DNA from: Phycisphaerae bacterium
GTDB lineage: Bacteria; Planctomycetota; Phycisphaerae; Tepidisphaerales; Tepidisphaeraceae
NCBI GenBank assembly: GCA_030448225.1
Contig: JAUJNJ010000021.1
Location: 1 to 58,374, forward strand
Direction of reading: 5' to 3'
DNA length: 58,374 nt
How positions within the stretch are numbered: the first letter of the stretch is position 1; every line of letters starts with the position of its first letter. Shown here piece by piece: positions 9,228 through 18,501 of the stretch. The position numbers and the translations under genes were made by a program. The notes below the pieces were generated by a model. That model was not told the DNA's origin. It did no database searches and saw nothing but the letters and a program-made list of their open reading frames with translations.

Positions 9228-9612
9228 CGAACGGAAGTCTACCGGTCCGGCCGCCGGGCGCGCACGCCGAAACTGCGGGCGCAACACCCCGTTTTTCCGA
9301 CCCCCACTCGTCGCGCGGGGCTGTACCGATTTTCCGGTGCAGCCGCCCGCCGGCGGTCGCACTAGAATCCGTGGCTGACGGAGCGGACCCCGCTCGCGCC
9401 TCGGAACCCGGGGGCGGGCCGACCGGAGTGTCGCCCGACACCACTGGCGTCGAGGCGGCTTACCGGCCCCCCCGCCGTGGCTTGGTCATCCGGCCGCCGG
9501 GGCGAGGCGGGTACATCGCGGAAAGCCGCCGGACGGGCACGGGTCTGACGGCGCGTCGCTCAGATCCGGCGCGGTCAGCGCGTCACGATTGTTCCGCTCG
9601 CGAAAGGCGTCG
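9228..9612. other. intergenic between divergent genes, nothing recognised
   Basis: A 385-base spacer between two divergently read genes. The ribosome-binding site AAAGG for the plus-strand gene is at 9603-9607. Promoters not identified. Confidence 0.4.
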
Positions 9613-10566
9613 ATGAAGAAGTTCCTCAAGCGGCTGGCCAAGATCGTCCTGCTCGTCGTCGTCGTCGGCGCGATCGTGGGCGGCGTCGCGCTGTGGCGGA
9701 GCCGGCAGCGGCCGGACTGGTACGCGAAGCTCTCGCTGCTCGACCCGAAGCAGCAGGCCGAGGCCGCGCGGCGGGCGCAGAACAAGCTCAGCGCCACGAT
9801 CGACTGGGCCGCCGGCCGCCAGGCCGCCGAACTGCGCGGCGAGGCCGGCGCGCCGGGCGGCGGCGGCGGCGGCGTCGGCGCGCCCGCCACCCGCCCCACC
9901 CCCCCCCCGGCCCCGGGCGCGTCGTCGCCGCCCACGTCGGCGCCGAAGCCGGTGCTGTCGGTCTCGTTCACCGAGCAGGAGCTCAACGCGATCTTCCAGA
10001 AGTGGAGCGCCGAGGCGAACTGGGAGGCGACGTACGGCGAGTACCTCCAGGCGCCGGCGATCGCGCTGCGCGACGGGCGGCTCGTGCTGGCCGGCACGGT
10101 GAAGGTGCGGGAGGTCGACCGCGTCGTCAGCCTGCACTTCCGGCCCCACCTCGACCAGCAGGGCGACCTGCTCCTCGACCTCGACCAGGTGCTCGCCGGC
10201 CAGATGCCGATGCCGCAGGCGCTGTTCGACGGCTACCGCCGGCGCCTGCGCGACAAGCTCGCCGGCGCGCTGCCGCGGCACCGGCGGGCGGCCCGCGTCG
10301 CGCCCGACGGCTCGGTGAACGAGGCGGCGCTCAAGGCGGCGATGGGCCAACTCCTGCTCGACGTCCTCGACCGCAAGCCGTCCGACCCCGTCCTGTTCGT
10401 CCAGGCCAACGGCGGCCGCACGGTGCCGGTGAAACTGTCCGGCGTTGACGTCGAGGGCGACGCCGTCACGCTCGCCGTCGAGATGATGACCGCCCGGGAG
10501 CGCCAGGCGTTCGTCGACCGCCTCCGCGACAAGGCGAAGCCCACCGCCACCGCGCTCGGCGAGTAA
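9613..10566 (+). CDS. membrane-anchored hypothetical protein (317 aa)
   Basis: ATG 9613 is preceded by AAAGG at good spacing and gives MKKFLKRLAKIVLLVVVVGA, an N-terminal membrane anchor. A variable Gly/Pro-rich linker (about residues 75-115) leads to a globular domain: SVSFTEQELNAIFQKW, then LRDGRLVLAGTVKVREVDRV, and a C-terminal QANGGRTVPVKLSGVDV. The layout (anchor, linker, lipid-binding-like beta domain with an N-terminal helix) resembles periplasmic DUF2993/LmeA-type proteins, but I cannot assign the family firmly. Confidence 0.6.
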   Translation: MKKFLKRLAKIVLLVVVVGAIVGGVALWRSRQRPDWYAKLSLLDPKQQAEAARRAQNKLSATIDWAAGRQAAELRGEAGAPGGGGGGVGAPATRPTPPPAPGASSPPTSAPKPVLSVSFTEQELNAIFQKWSAEANWEATYGEYLQAPAIALRDGRLVLAGTVKVREVDRVVSLHFRPHLDQQGDLLLDLDQVLAGQMPMPQALFDGYRRRLRDKLAGALPRHRRAARVAPDGSVNEAALKAAMGQLLLDVLDRKPSDPVLFVQANGGRTVPVKLSGVDVEGDAVTLAVEMMTARERQAFVDRLRDKAKPTATALGE

Positions 10567-10628
10567 ACCGGCCGCCGGTGCGGGCCACCCGCCGCGGTTA
10601 CGAGCGCGGGGGCGACGCCGCCGCACCC

Positions 10629-10892
10629 TCACGCCTCACTCTGAACCACCGCGAAGAGCAGCAACCCTACGAGCACGGCGTAGCCGGTGCAGATCCCGAA
10701 CAGCGTCTTCGCTTTCTGCCGCGCCACCGGATGGCGGGCCGCGAAGAGCCCGATGATGGCGAAGATCCAGACGAGCCCGAAGAACAACAGCATCAGGCCG
10801 ATCAGCATCACCCAACTCGTCTCGATGAGCTGCGTGTCGATCCAGCTCAACGTCTCGCGTTTCCCGTATGGCAACGAAGGGGGTGTGGTCAC
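10629..10892 (-). CDS. two-helix membrane protein (87 aa)
   Basis: The GTG start at 10892 is preceded on the minus strand by TTTTGAGGAGAAGC, a strong ribosome-binding site, and gives TTPPSLPYGKRETLSW. Two hydrophobic segments follow (VMLIGLMLLFFGLVWIFAI and GICTGYAVLVGLLLFAV) with a basic loop between. No family recognised. The upstream zinc-ribbon membrane gene on the same strand ends about 110 bases away and may share its transcript. Confidence 0.6.
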   Translation of the reverse strand: MTTPPSLPYGKRETLSWIDTQLIETSWVMLIGLMLLFFGLVWIFAIIGLFAARHPVARQKAKTLFGICTGYAVLVGLLLFAVVQSEA

Positions 10893-10999
10893 GCTTCTCC
10901 TCAAAAGTGATCCTGCCGCAAGTAGGCAAACGTCAATCGGCCGCCGGACGCCGGTGAACACGGCAAATCGCGGTCGGGCCGGTCCGCGGGGCCGATTCA

Positions 11000-11353
11000 T
11001 TAGAGCATTTCACGTTCTGTGGGGTTCGACGGCGTGGTCGCGTCAGCGGGCGGCGCGGGCGCGACTGCGACGGAAGCCAGCAATCCACTGATCACGATCA
11101 AGCTGATAACGGAGGTCGCGAACAACGTCTGGGAGGGATCAAAGGGATAGTCGAAGTATTCCCATGCAACGAACGCCGCGATCAACGGCCAGAACACGAG
11201 GTCGCCGACGCGGAAGTTCAGCCGCAGCGGTGTCGAACACCCCGCGCAGTTCCATCGATGACGTCGACCGCCCCGGCCGAAGGCAAAGAGGTCGGCCAGC
11301 GGTTGCCCAACACGGCACGCCGGGCAACGCTGGTGCGGCAGGGGCGAGGTCAT
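11000..11353 (-). CDS. zinc-ribbon membrane protein (117 aa)
   Basis: RCPACRVGQPL and NCAGCSTPLRL form two CxxC knuckles (residues about 9-12 and 36-39), typical of a zinc ribbon. Two hydrophobic segments follow (VFWPLIAAFVAWEYF and SVISLIVISGLLASVAVA). This is the common architecture of small bacterial zinc-ribbon/2TM proteins of unknown function. It lies upstream of the 87-aa membrane gene on the same strand. Confidence 0.6.
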   Translation of the reverse strand: MTSPLPHQRCPACRVGQPLADLFAFGRGGRRHRWNCAGCSTPLRLNFRVGDLVFWPLIAAFVAWEYFDYPFDPSQTLFATSVISLIVISGLLASVAVAPAPPADATTPSNPTEREML

Positions 11354-11507
11354 GGTTCCGCCAGTGCAGATCGTTGTTCGACCGGCGGCGGCAACGAAGC
11401 ATCCCGCAGGTCGGCGACAGCGTAGCGCTCACGGGGAACGCCGTCAAAATCGGCATGAGCACGGCACCGCACAGCCGTTAGACGGGCGCGTCTGCCGCAG
11501 CGGACGG

Positions 11508-12062
11508 TCACGCCTCACCGCCGCCGGGTTGCCGCCGGAGTTGCTCGATCCGGCGGCCGCGCTCCACCACGGCGCGCACGCCCGCGGGCGTTCGCCCCCG
11601 CTCGCGCGCGGCGCGAATGTGGTCGAGTTGTTCCTCCGTGATCGCGGAGGTCGGCACGTGCAGCACGGTCCCGTTGAAGTGTTCGATCGTCCAGACGTCG
11701 CTGCGATAGCGGTGTAGCTTCGTGACGCCGTCGAGGAACAGGTACCAGCGCTCGCCGCCGCCGCCGATCCCCGCGGCGTTCTCCTCGACGATCACGTCCA
11801 TCCTTCGCGTCCGGACGAACGCCACGTCCAGCAGGCCCTGGAAAAGTCCGCCGTACATGAGGAAAAACAAGACGGCAAAGCCGCCGAAGACGGCGACCCC
11901 GTAGAGGCTCCCCCGCAAGGCGGAAACTATGGTTTGCACGAGGACGAAGGAAAACAATGCGACGGCCACGACTGCCGTCGTCACGCCGCACATGCGCACG
12001 AGTGGGACGAGTCGCTGCGATCGACTCAAGTCATACCGAAGGTGGAAGGGGACTTGATGCAT
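11508..12062 (-). CDS. membrane protein, YcxB-like C-terminal domain (184 aa)
   Basis: MHQVPFHLRYDLSRSQRLVP start, two membrane helices (VTTAVVAVALFSFVLVQTIV; VFGGFAVLFFLMYGGLF), then a beta-rich soluble part (DVIVEENAAGIGGGGERWYL, VWTIEHFNGTVLHVPTSAI). That part resembles the PH-like C-terminal domain of YcxB proteins. The assignment is by overall pattern and is tentative. The function of YcxB proteins is unknown. Confidence 0.55.
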   Translation of the reverse strand: MHQVPFHLRYDLSRSQRLVPLVRMCGVTTAVVAVALFSFVLVQTIVSALRGSLYGVAVFGGFAVLFFLMYGGLFQGLLDVAFVRTRRMDVIVEENAAGIGGGGERWYLFLDGVTKLHRYRSDVWTIEHFNGTVLHVPTSAITEEQLDHIRAARERGRTPAGVRAVVERGRRIEQLRRQPGGGEA

Positions 12063-12781
12063 ACCGGAGTGGCCGACGGTTGATCGTCTCGCCGTGGCGC
12101 CGATCCCGCCTGCGAATGATCAGGGCCGCACCGGCGGGAAGCACGTGGCGGTCCCGCCGCTGCCCACGCGCTAGAACTACTTGTACTCGACACGGCGGGC
12201 GCAGTGCTCGCGTGAATCGGATGAGCGGTGGTTCGGCTCGCGCAGCATCGGCCGGCAATTATCGCCGACGCGGGCGAAGCCTGCGCTTGCACCGGCGCGG
12301 CTGAACGCTGGGCGGGTCGGATAACTCTTCGATTTTTCCAGACTCGGTCCGGCGGCAACGGCTTACACACCCTGCTCTTGCGAGCCCGTCGCCCCGCGCC
12401 GACGCCGGCCTCCGGTCGGGTTCTGCATCGCCACGGCACGACGCTTGAAGGGGGCATGGCGGTGTGGGACGACGCCGTCGACGGGTTCACCCGTCTTCGC
12501 CGAGCGTCGCTTATGTAAAGCGTTGGACATCCGGCGGCGGGTCTTGATCGGCGGAGCCGGTCCGTACGTGGCTAACGTCGCGCCCGACCCCAGCATCACG
12601 GACGATGCGCCGTCGGCGACGGTCGGGGTTGTGGAAACCTCGAGCTTCTCGGCGGCCGTCGCGGGGCGCTGGGGACTCCCTTGGGGGGTCCCCGGCGGTT
12701 CCCTTTCGTCCCGCTCACCGGTGGAGGCGGAGCCTCCGCAGCCGCGGGCGATCCACGCCCCGCAATCGCGAAGGTCGCCTC
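12063..12781. other. long leader/intergenic region upstream of the flagellar block
   Basis: 719 bases without a convincing gene, separating a minus-strand membrane gene from flgF. The promoter of the flagellar block should be here. A GTCGGATAACT word at about 12312-12322 resembles the -10 half of a sigma-28 promoter but has no matching -35. A GGGGAC/GTCCCC hairpin lies at about 12670-12695 and a tight GGA-loop hairpin at 12723-12737. Confidence 0.4.
12723..12737 (+). promoter_or_regulatory. GGA-loop hairpin in flgF leader (possible CsrA site)
   Basis: GGAGGC-GGA-GCCTCC: a perfect 6-bp stem whose three-base loop is GGA, 45 bases before the flgF start. CsrA binds GGA in hairpin loops, and csrA lies in the same block. 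The loop is smaller than usual, so this is weaker than the flagellin-leader sites. Confidence 0.3.
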
Positions 12782-13549
12782 ATGCTTTACGGGCTCTACC
12801 AGTCGGCGGCGGGCATCCAGGCGAGCTCGTACCGCCAGGACGTGATCGCCAACAACATCGCCAACGCCGAGACGACCGGCTTCAAGCGCGACATCGCGCT
12901 GTTCAAGGAACGCCTCACCGAAGCGCAGGAACGGCGCGGCGGCCCCGGCACCCTCTGGACCAACCCCGGCCTCGAGAACCTCGGCGGCGGCCTGCTCGCC
13001 CGGCCGACGACGGTCGACACCCGTCAGGGTGAGCTCGAACACACCGGCAACCCGCTCGACGTCGCGATCGAGGGCACCGGCTTCTTCGCCGTCCGCGACG
13101 CCGGCGGCGGCAACTTCCTCACCCGCAACGGCCAGTTCGCCACGAACAACGCCGGGCACCTGATCCTCTCCAACGCCGACGGCCACCGCGTGCTCGACGA
13201 CCGGGGCAAGCCGATCGTGATCCCGCCCGGCCGCCCGATCCGCGTCAACAAGGACGGCACGATCACCGCCGGCGAAAAGCCGATCGCCCGCCTCGGCGTG
13301 TACGACGTGCAGGACCCCGCCCAACTCCACAAGCAGGGCGAGACGCTGCTCACCTACGACGGCCAACCGCTTCAAGCCGCCCCCGGCCGCCTCCGCGCCG
13401 AGTACGCCGAGCGGTCCAACGTCGACCCGACCACCGAACTGGCCGAACTGATGGACGCCCAGCGCCAGCTCGAGGCCAACGCCAACATGATCCGCTACCA
13501 GGACCAGACGCTCGGGCGGCTCGTGAACGAGGTCGGGAAGATCGGCTGA
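12782..13549 (+). CDS. flgF: flagellar basal-body rod protein FlgF
   Basis: 255 aa, FlgF/FlgG family. The N-terminal helix LYGLYQSAAGIQASSYRQDV is followed by the rod signature ANNIANAETTGFKRD (about residues 20-35). The middle has NPLDVAIEGTGFFAV, and the C-terminal helix carries the SNVDPTTELAELMDAQRQLE motif. It forms part of the proximal rod. First gene of the flagellar run, 160 bases ahead of the FlgG-like gene. FlgF rather than FlgG is chosen by position and by the shorter, less conserved core; both belong to one family. Confidence 0.85.
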   Translation: MLYGLYQSAAGIQASSYRQDVIANNIANAETTGFKRDIALFKERLTEAQERRGGPGTLWTNPGLENLGGGLLARPTTVDTRQGELEHTGNPLDVAIEGTGFFAVRDAGGGNFLTRNGQFATNNAGHLILSNADGHRVLDDRGKPIVIPPGRPIRVNKDGTITAGEKPIARLGVYDVQDPAQLHKQGETLLTYDGQPLQAAPGRLRAEYAERSNVDPTTELAELMDAQRQLEANANMIRYQDQTLGRLVNEVGKIG

Positions 13550-13591
13550 GTGTTCGGACGGCCCTGACGCGACATCTGTGATCTAACAAGG

Positions 13592-13626
13592 AGCGGCCGC
13601 CGTCCTCGGGGACGAGCGGCCGCTTT
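13592..13626 (+). terminator. strong hairpin between flgF and flgG
   Basis: AGCGGCCGC pairs with GCGGCCGCT (9 bp), and inside it CGTCC pairs with GGACG around TCGG. TTTCCGTTTC follows. It could end or attenuate transcription after flgF; the U-tract is short. Confidence 0.55.
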
Positions 13627-13710
13627 CCGTTTCGGCCTCGCCCGCCCGCGGCCTCGCGCCCGGTTCCGAATCATTCAATTCCGGTCCGCCCGCCGTCCGA
13701 TAACTCTGCC

Positions 13711-14520
13711 ATGGCGATCACCGCGCTTCATTCGGCCGCGACGGGCCTCAAGGCGTTGTCGACGCGGATCGACGTCGTGGCCAACAACCTGGCCAACGCC
13801 GAGACGACCGCGTTCAAGCGCAGCCGGATGAACTTCGAGGACCTGATGTACCTCGAGCTGAAGCAGCCCGGCACGACCAACGCCGCCGGCGAGCTGACGC
13901 CGGCCGGCATCTACGTCGGGCTCGGCACGCGGATCAGCAACACGCAGGTCGACCTCGAGCAGGGGTCGATGGAGAACACCAACCGCCCGCTCGACGTCGC
14001 GATCAGCGGCAACGGGTTCCTGAAGGTGAAGATCCTCGACTCGATCGGCGACGGCTTCGGCTACACGCGCAACGGCAACTTCTTCGTCAACAACGACGGG
14101 CAACTCGTGCTCGGCATGGGCGACGGCTATAAGCTCGAGCCGCCGATCACGATCCCGCCCGGCGTCACCGAGATCAGCATCAGCGAGAGCGGCGCAATCG
14201 AGGTGGTGCGGCCGGGCGAGGAGACCAAGACGCAGGTCGGCGAACTCGAACTCACCCAGTTCATCAACCCGCAGGGCCTGCGCCTGCTCGGCGGCAGCAT
14301 TTACGTCGCCACCGAGGCCTCCGGCGACCCGCTGGAGAGCAAGCCGGGCGAGGACGGCGCCGGCGTCGTGCTGCAGGGGTTCCTGGAAGCCAGCAACGTC
14401 GACCCAGTGAAGGAACTCGTCACGCTCATCAAGACGCAGCGCGCGTTCGAACTCAACAGCCAGTCGATCCAGTCGGCCGACCAGGCATTGCAGACGATCG
14501 GCAACCTTCGCCGAGGATGA
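13711..14520 (+). CDS. flgG: flagellar basal-body rod protein FlgG
   Basis: 269 aa, close to the usual FlgG length (about 260). N-terminal MAITALHSAATGLKAL and VANNLANAETTAFKRSR form the rod-protein signature. PLDVAISGNGFLKVK and DGFGYTRNGNFFVN are the core motifs. The C-terminus has LEASNVDPVKELVTLIKTQR followed by FELNSQSIQSADQALQTIG, the classic distal-rod ending. Exported by the flagellar type III system without a cleaved signal. GTCCGATAACTCTGCC just upstream looks like a sigma-28 -10 but lacks a convincing -35. Confidence 0.93.
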   Translation: MAITALHSAATGLKALSTRIDVVANNLANAETTAFKRSRMNFEDLMYLELKQPGTTNAAGELTPAGIYVGLGTRISNTQVDLEQGSMENTNRPLDVAISGNGFLKVKILDSIGDGFGYTRNGNFFVNNDGQLVLGMGDGYKLEPPITIPPGVTEISISESGAIEVVRPGEETKTQVGELELTQFINPQGLRLLGGSIYVATEASGDPLESKPGEDGAGVVLQGFLEASNVDPVKELVTLIKTQRAFELNSQSIQSADQALQTIGNLRRG

Positions 14521-14625
14521 GGGAGTGACGCGTAGCGCGTAAAGGAAACGTGGGCGCCGCATCCTCTCTCTTCTTACGCACTACGCACTACGCCCTACGC
14601 GTTTCGCGTTACTGAATCTCTCCCC
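14521..14625. repeat. ACGCGTAGCGCGTA / CTACGCACTACGC repeat
   Basis: The left part is GACGCGTAGCGCGTAAAGG. The right part is three tandem ACGCACTACG-type words followed by CCTACGCGTTTCGCGTTA. The arms are partly complementary, so the flgG-flgA spacer can fold into a long hairpin. Same style as the other word-built spacers. Confidence 0.65.
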
Positions 14626-14653
14626 CCGACCACCTGACCAAGGACCGGCCACG

Positions 14654-16132
14654 ATGAACCCGCGACCGCTCACGAACCGGAAGAAGATCCAGCTGATGGT
14701 CGGCCTGACGCTCCTGGCGTGGGCGACGCAGACGCTGTTCCAGCAGTGGGGCTACGGGCAGGACCTGCGGGCGGCCGCCGCCGATGCCGCTGCCGCGGAC
14801 GTGGCGCCCGCCGGGGCCGAGCCGCAGTCGCGTTTCGTGCCGGCCGCCGGCGACGAGCCGTTGCAGCACGTCGACCTCGACGCGCCGCCGATCGCCGACG
14901 CGCCCGCCGATCCCGAAGTTGTCGCCGACACGGCCGACGCGGAGACCGCCGCCGCCGCCGCGCGGCCGGCGGGCGACGCGTTCGTCCCCGGCTCCCCGCG
15001 GTTCGCGGCGGGCGCGACGCTCGAACTGCGCGGCGAGGCCCGCGTGGTGGGGGCCGAGGTGCGTCTGAAGCAGGTCTGCCGTTGGTCCGAGGCCGACGAC
15101 GCACTGTTCGCGCCGATGGCCGACCTCGTGCTCACGCGCCTCGCCGAGGACGCGTCGTTCGAGTCCCTGACCCTCCCGCAGATCCGCGGCATCCTGCGCG
15201 ACGCCGGGGCGAACCTGGCGGTCATCCGCTTCGCCGGGCCCACGTCGTGCACGGTCAGCCGCAGCGACGTGGAGTTCGACGAGGGCAGGGCGCTGCAGCA
15301 GTGGGTCGATAAAGCCGAGCGGGCCGGCAATGTCGCGGCCGCCACGTCCGGCCAGCCCGCCGCGGCCGGCGACGACGTTCGTCCCCCGGCCGCCCGCGTC
15401 ACCGATTCCACCCGCGTCCGCGAGGTACCGCCCGTCCGCACGCTCCGGTCGCTCCTTGTCGCCGACGCCGCCGAGCGGCTCGGCCTCGTCGAGGAGCAGG
15501 TCGAGATGACGTTCAACCCGCGCGACGAGAAGCTCCTGAAGCTCGCCGAGCCCGTGTTCACGTTCCACCTCCAGCCCAAGCGCCTCCGCAACCTCGGCAG
15601 CGTCTCGTGGGACGTGACGCTCACAACCGCCGACGGCGGCGCCGACGCGCAGACCGTGACGATCGCGGCGTCGGCCCGGGCGTGGCAGCGGCAGGTCGTG
15701 CTGAACCGACCGCTGACGTTCCGGCAGGTGATCCGCAAGGAGGACGTGACCGAGCGGCGCACGCTCGTCGACCGCCTGGTCGAGGACGAACTGCTCGACG
15801 CGACGCAGGTCGTCGGCCAGCAGGCCGCCCGCGACCTCAAGCCGGGCACGGTGATGACGGCCAAGCTCGTCGACGCGGTCCCGCTGGCGCAGACCGGGCA
15901 GTTCGTCACCGTCACGCTCGAGCGCGGCGGGGTGAAGGTCAAGACCGTCGCCCGCGCCCGGGAGGGCGGCTCGTTCGGTCAGACCGTCCGCGTGAAGAAC
16001 GAGGCGACGAAGGACGTCTACGAGGTCGTGCTGACCGGCCCGCAGGAGGGCACGCTCGGCCCGCCGGCCGTCGCCGCCGACGGCGCGACGCGCAAGCCGG
16101 AGCGGGACGTGGCGAGCCTGGGGAACGATTGA
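14654..16132 (+). CDS. flgA: flagellar P-ring assembly chaperone FlgA, enlarged
   Basis: 492 aa, about twice the usual FlgA. An N-terminal hydrophobic stretch (LMVGLTLLAWATQTLFQQW) can serve as export signal or anchor. An Ala-rich linker and a domain with LELRGEARVVGAEVRLKQVC follow. The conserved C-terminal SAF-like half has NRPLTFRQVIRKEDVTERR, GQQAARDLKPGTVMTAKLV and VTVTLERGGVKVKTVARARE, as in FlgA proteins. It acts in the periplasm to help FlgI assemble, and flgH and flgI follow directly. The extra N-terminal domain is of unknown function. Confidence 0.87.
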   Translation: MNPRPLTNRKKIQLMVGLTLLAWATQTLFQQWGYGQDLRAAAADAAAADVAPAGAEPQSRFVPAAGDEPLQHVDLDAPPIADAPADPEVVADTADAETAAAAARPAGDAFVPGSPRFAAGATLELRGEARVVGAEVRLKQVCRWSEADDALFAPMADLVLTRLAEDASFESLTLPQIRGILRDAGANLAVIRFAGPTSCTVSRSDVEFDEGRALQQWVDKAERAGNVAAATSGQPAAAGDDVRPPAARVTDSTRVREVPPVRTLRSLLVADAAERLGLVEEQVEMTFNPRDEKLLKLAEPVFTFHLQPKRLRNLGSVSWDVTLTTADGGADAQTVTIAASARAWQRQVVLNRPLTFRQVIRKEDVTERRTLVDRLVEDELLDATQVVGQQAARDLKPGTVMTAKLVDAVPLAQTGQFVTVTLERGGVKVKTVARAREGGSFGQTVRVKNEATKDVYEVVLTGPQEGTLGPPAVAADGATRKPERDVASLGND

Positions 16133-16474
16133 GCGGGGGGTGTCGAAAGTGGGGCGATCGTTTGCTGCCTCGGCCCTTCGGGCCGGCCGCGAAACCGGGG
16201 GGGCTGAGGGAACACGTTCGGTAGCGAGGGGGCTCGTTCCTTGCCGCCGAATGCAGGGGCGCGGGCGTAAGCAACTGCGCTCGACAACGCGCCGGCGTCG
16301 CTTGCACCGACAGATCGCCAAGCGAGTCTCGTCCTTCACGTCCGCATCCGGCAAACGCCGAGCGGCAGCACGTACGAAACCATCCACCGGCGGGCCCGTC
16401 GTCCGCCACCTATCTGTAACAACGCCCACGCCCGCCGGACGGAGTCCGGCACCGGCGGGGGAGCAAGGTGACTT
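16133..16474. other. intergenic with a dispersed repeat
   Basis: A 342-base spacer between flgA and flgH. It contains one copy of the GGGCC-GCGAAAC repeat (16171-16207); otherwise nothing recognised. Confidence 0.45.
16171..16207 (+). repeat. GGGCC-GCGAAACGGGG dispersed repeat, copy 2
   Basis: CGGCCCTTCGGGCCG (a small palindrome) followed by GCCGCGAAACCGGGGGGGCT. Same plan as copies at 4515-4551, 24495-24527 and 41931-41965. Confidence 0.65.
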
Positions 16475-17256
16475 ATGCGGCGTGTCGTTGGCATCCTCTC
16501 CGTCTGCGTCCTGAGTGGGCCGACCGTAGCGCAGGTGCGCGAAGAGCAAGCCAAGACCGCCGCCGTCGCGCAGGGCGCGCCCGGGCCCGCCGAGCACGGC
16601 CCCGGCCGCGGGCGTCGGACCACCAGCCGCGCCCCAACGGCGGGCGGCGGTCGCTCTTCAAGGCCGCCCTCGCGGCGCAGGCCGACCCGCGGCAGGCGAA
16701 GCTGTCGGACGTCAGCTTTTACGCCGTCCCCGAACCCGAGCCGCGCACGCTGAAGAAGCACGACCTCGTCACGATCATCGTGCGCGAGGAGAGCGAGTTC
16801 AGCTCCGAGGGCTCGGCCGAGTTCAAGAAGGAGGCGGAGTTCGAGGCCCGCATCGACGAGTTCATCAAGCTGCGGCTCAAGAACCTCGAGCTCGAGGGGG
16901 CGGCATCGGCCCCAGCCGCGCCATCGATCCGCGCCGGCGGCAGCCGCGAGTTCAAGGGCGAGGGCACCGTCGACCGCAGCGACAAGCTCACCGCCCGCAT
17001 CCAGGCCGAGGTGATCGACGTGAAGCCCAACGGCACGCTCGTCGTCCAGGCCCGCAAGCGGATCAAGACCGACGACGAGGAGCAACTGTTCACGCTCACC
17101 GGCACCTGCCGCGTCGAGGACCTCAACGCCGACAACACGCTCCTCAGCACGCAGCTGTTCGACCTCGAGCTCGAGAAGAAGCACAGCGGCACCGTCCGCA
17201 ACGCCACCCGCCGCGGCTGGATCCCCAAATTATTGGACGCGATCAACCCGTTCTGA
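16475..17256 (+). CDS. flgH: flagellar L-ring protein FlgH, one frameshift
   Basis: ATG 16475 opens a signal peptide (MRRVVGILSVCVLSGPTVAQ). The mature protein continues in another frame from about 16620 (RRSLFKAALAAQADPRQAKL, then LKKHDLVTIIVREESEFSSE). A one-base indel between 16590 and 16630 is therefore likely. The C-terminal half carries the L-ring signature: GGSREFKGEGTVDRSDKL, then LTARIQAEVIDVKPNGTLVV. No lipobox cysteine is visible. It forms the outer-membrane ring around the rod. Confidence 0.85.
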
Positions 17257-17261
17257 CGATG

Positions 17262-17355
17262 GCAGTTGCTAGTTGCGAGTAGTCAGTTGTAAGTCGGAGA
17301 CGACGCGACACGACCCTCACTAGCAACTAGCAACTGACAACTCGCAACTGCTAAC
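17262..17355. repeat. AGTTGCTAGTTG palindrome, copy 1 (flgH-flgI spacer)
   Basis: The left arm is GCAGTTGCTAGTTGCGAG then TAGTCAGTTG. The right arm is TAGCAACTAGCAACTG then ACAACTCGCAACTGCTAAC, essentially its reverse complement. Two more copies with the same words lie in the flgN-flgK (19583-19689) and csrA-flagellin (25259-25354) spacers. Confidence 0.85.
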
Positions 17356-17369
17356 GGGCGGAGCCCCAC

Positions 17370-18428
17370 ATGCGGAAGATCATCCTCAGCCTCGCCGTCG
17401 TCCTGTTCGCCGCCCCGCTCCCGGCGCTGGCGGTGAAGGTGGCGGACATCACGCGCCTCAGCGGCCAGCGCAGGGAGGCGCTGGTGGGCCTGGGGCTCGT
17501 CGTGGGCCTCAACGGCACCGGCGACGGCGGCGACTACATGCCGGCGATCAAGCCGCTGGCCGGGATGCTCGCCAAGCTCCACAACCCGACGACCGTCAAG
17601 GAACTGTCCGACAGCAAGAACGTCGCGGTCGTGCTGCTCAGCGCCAAGATCCCCAAGGACGGCGTCCGCGCCGGCGACCAACTCGACGTCTACGTCTCGA
17701 CGATGGGCGGCGCGACGAGCCTCCGCGGCGGCCGCCTGTTCGTCTCGCCGCTCGGCCCGCCGGTGCCGAACCCCGGCGTGCTCGCGCTGGCCGAGGGCGC
17801 CGTCGAGATCGAGGACCCCGCCACGCCGACCGTCGGCCTCGTCAAGGGCGGGGCCGTCATGGAGGACGACTGGCAGGCGCAGTACTTCGAAGGCGGGCGG
17901 TTCACGCTCGTGCTCGAGGACCCGTCCGCCAGTTGGACCACCGCCAGCACGATCGCCAAGACGATCAACGACTCCGAGAGCCAGAGCGGCGAGATCCTCG
18001 CCGTCGCCGCCGACGCCAAGACGGTGATCGTGACCGTGCCGGAGATCGAGACCGCCCGGCCCGACTCGTTCATCAGCCGCGTGCAGCAACTGCCCGTGCT
18101 CCTGCTGGCCACCGAGGCCCGCGTGCAGGTCAACGAGCGCACCGGCACGCTCATCGTCACCGGCGACGTGGAGATCAGCCCGGTCGTGATCAGCCACAAG
18201 GGGCTGACGATCACGACCGTCGAGCCCCGCCCGACCCCGACGGCGCGGGCACCGATGATCGTCAACAAGGACGTCGTCACGCTCGACCCCGCCGACCAGG
18301 GCGGCGCGAAGCTGCAGGACCTCGTCAGCTCGCTCGAACAACTGAAGGTGCCCGCCGAGGACCGGATCACGATCGTGAAGGAACTCCACAAGACCGGCAA
18401 GCTGCACGCGAAGCTGATCGTGGAGTGA
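17370..18428 (+). CDS. flgI: flagellar P-ring protein FlgI
   Basis: 352 aa, normal length. Signal peptide MRKIILSLAVVLFAAPLPALA, then the P-ring signature DITRLSGQRREALVGLGLVV, LNGTGDGGDYMPAI and KNVAVVLLSAKIPKDGVRAG. The C-terminal half ends KVPAEDRITIVKELHKTGKL. Secreted by Sec and assembled in the periplasm with FlgA's help. Intact, with no frameshift. Confidence 0.95.
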   Translation: MRKIILSLAVVLFAAPLPALAVKVADITRLSGQRREALVGLGLVVGLNGTGDGGDYMPAIKPLAGMLAKLHNPTTVKELSDSKNVAVVLLSAKIPKDGVRAGDQLDVYVSTMGGATSLRGGRLFVSPLGPPVPNPGVLALAEGAVEIEDPATPTVGLVKGGAVMEDDWQAQYFEGGRFTLVLEDPSASWTTASTIAKTINDSESQSGEILAVAADAKTVIVTVPEIETARPDSFISRVQQLPVLLLATEARVQVNERTGTLIVTGDVEISPVVISHKGLTITTVEPRPTPTARAPMIVNKDVVTLDPADQGGAKLQDLVSSLEQLKVPAEDRITIVKELHKTGKLHAKLIVE

Positions 18429-18501
18429 CGCGGCGCGGACTCGACAAACATTCGAAACGCGGGCAGGACGCCCGCGAAAGCACGCGTCGGAGACGCAGGC
18501 C

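Noticed and set aside
13690..13700. TCCGATAA words before flgG, flgL and csrA as sigma-28 promoters
   Set aside because: The -10-like word recurs (also at non-flagellar places such as 38163 and before tyrA), but no -35 TAAA at 15-base spacing accompanies it. Kept only as a weak note.
14609..16597. Long minus-strand open frame opposite flgA
   Set aside because: Low-complexity shadow; flgA on the plus strand has recognisable domains.
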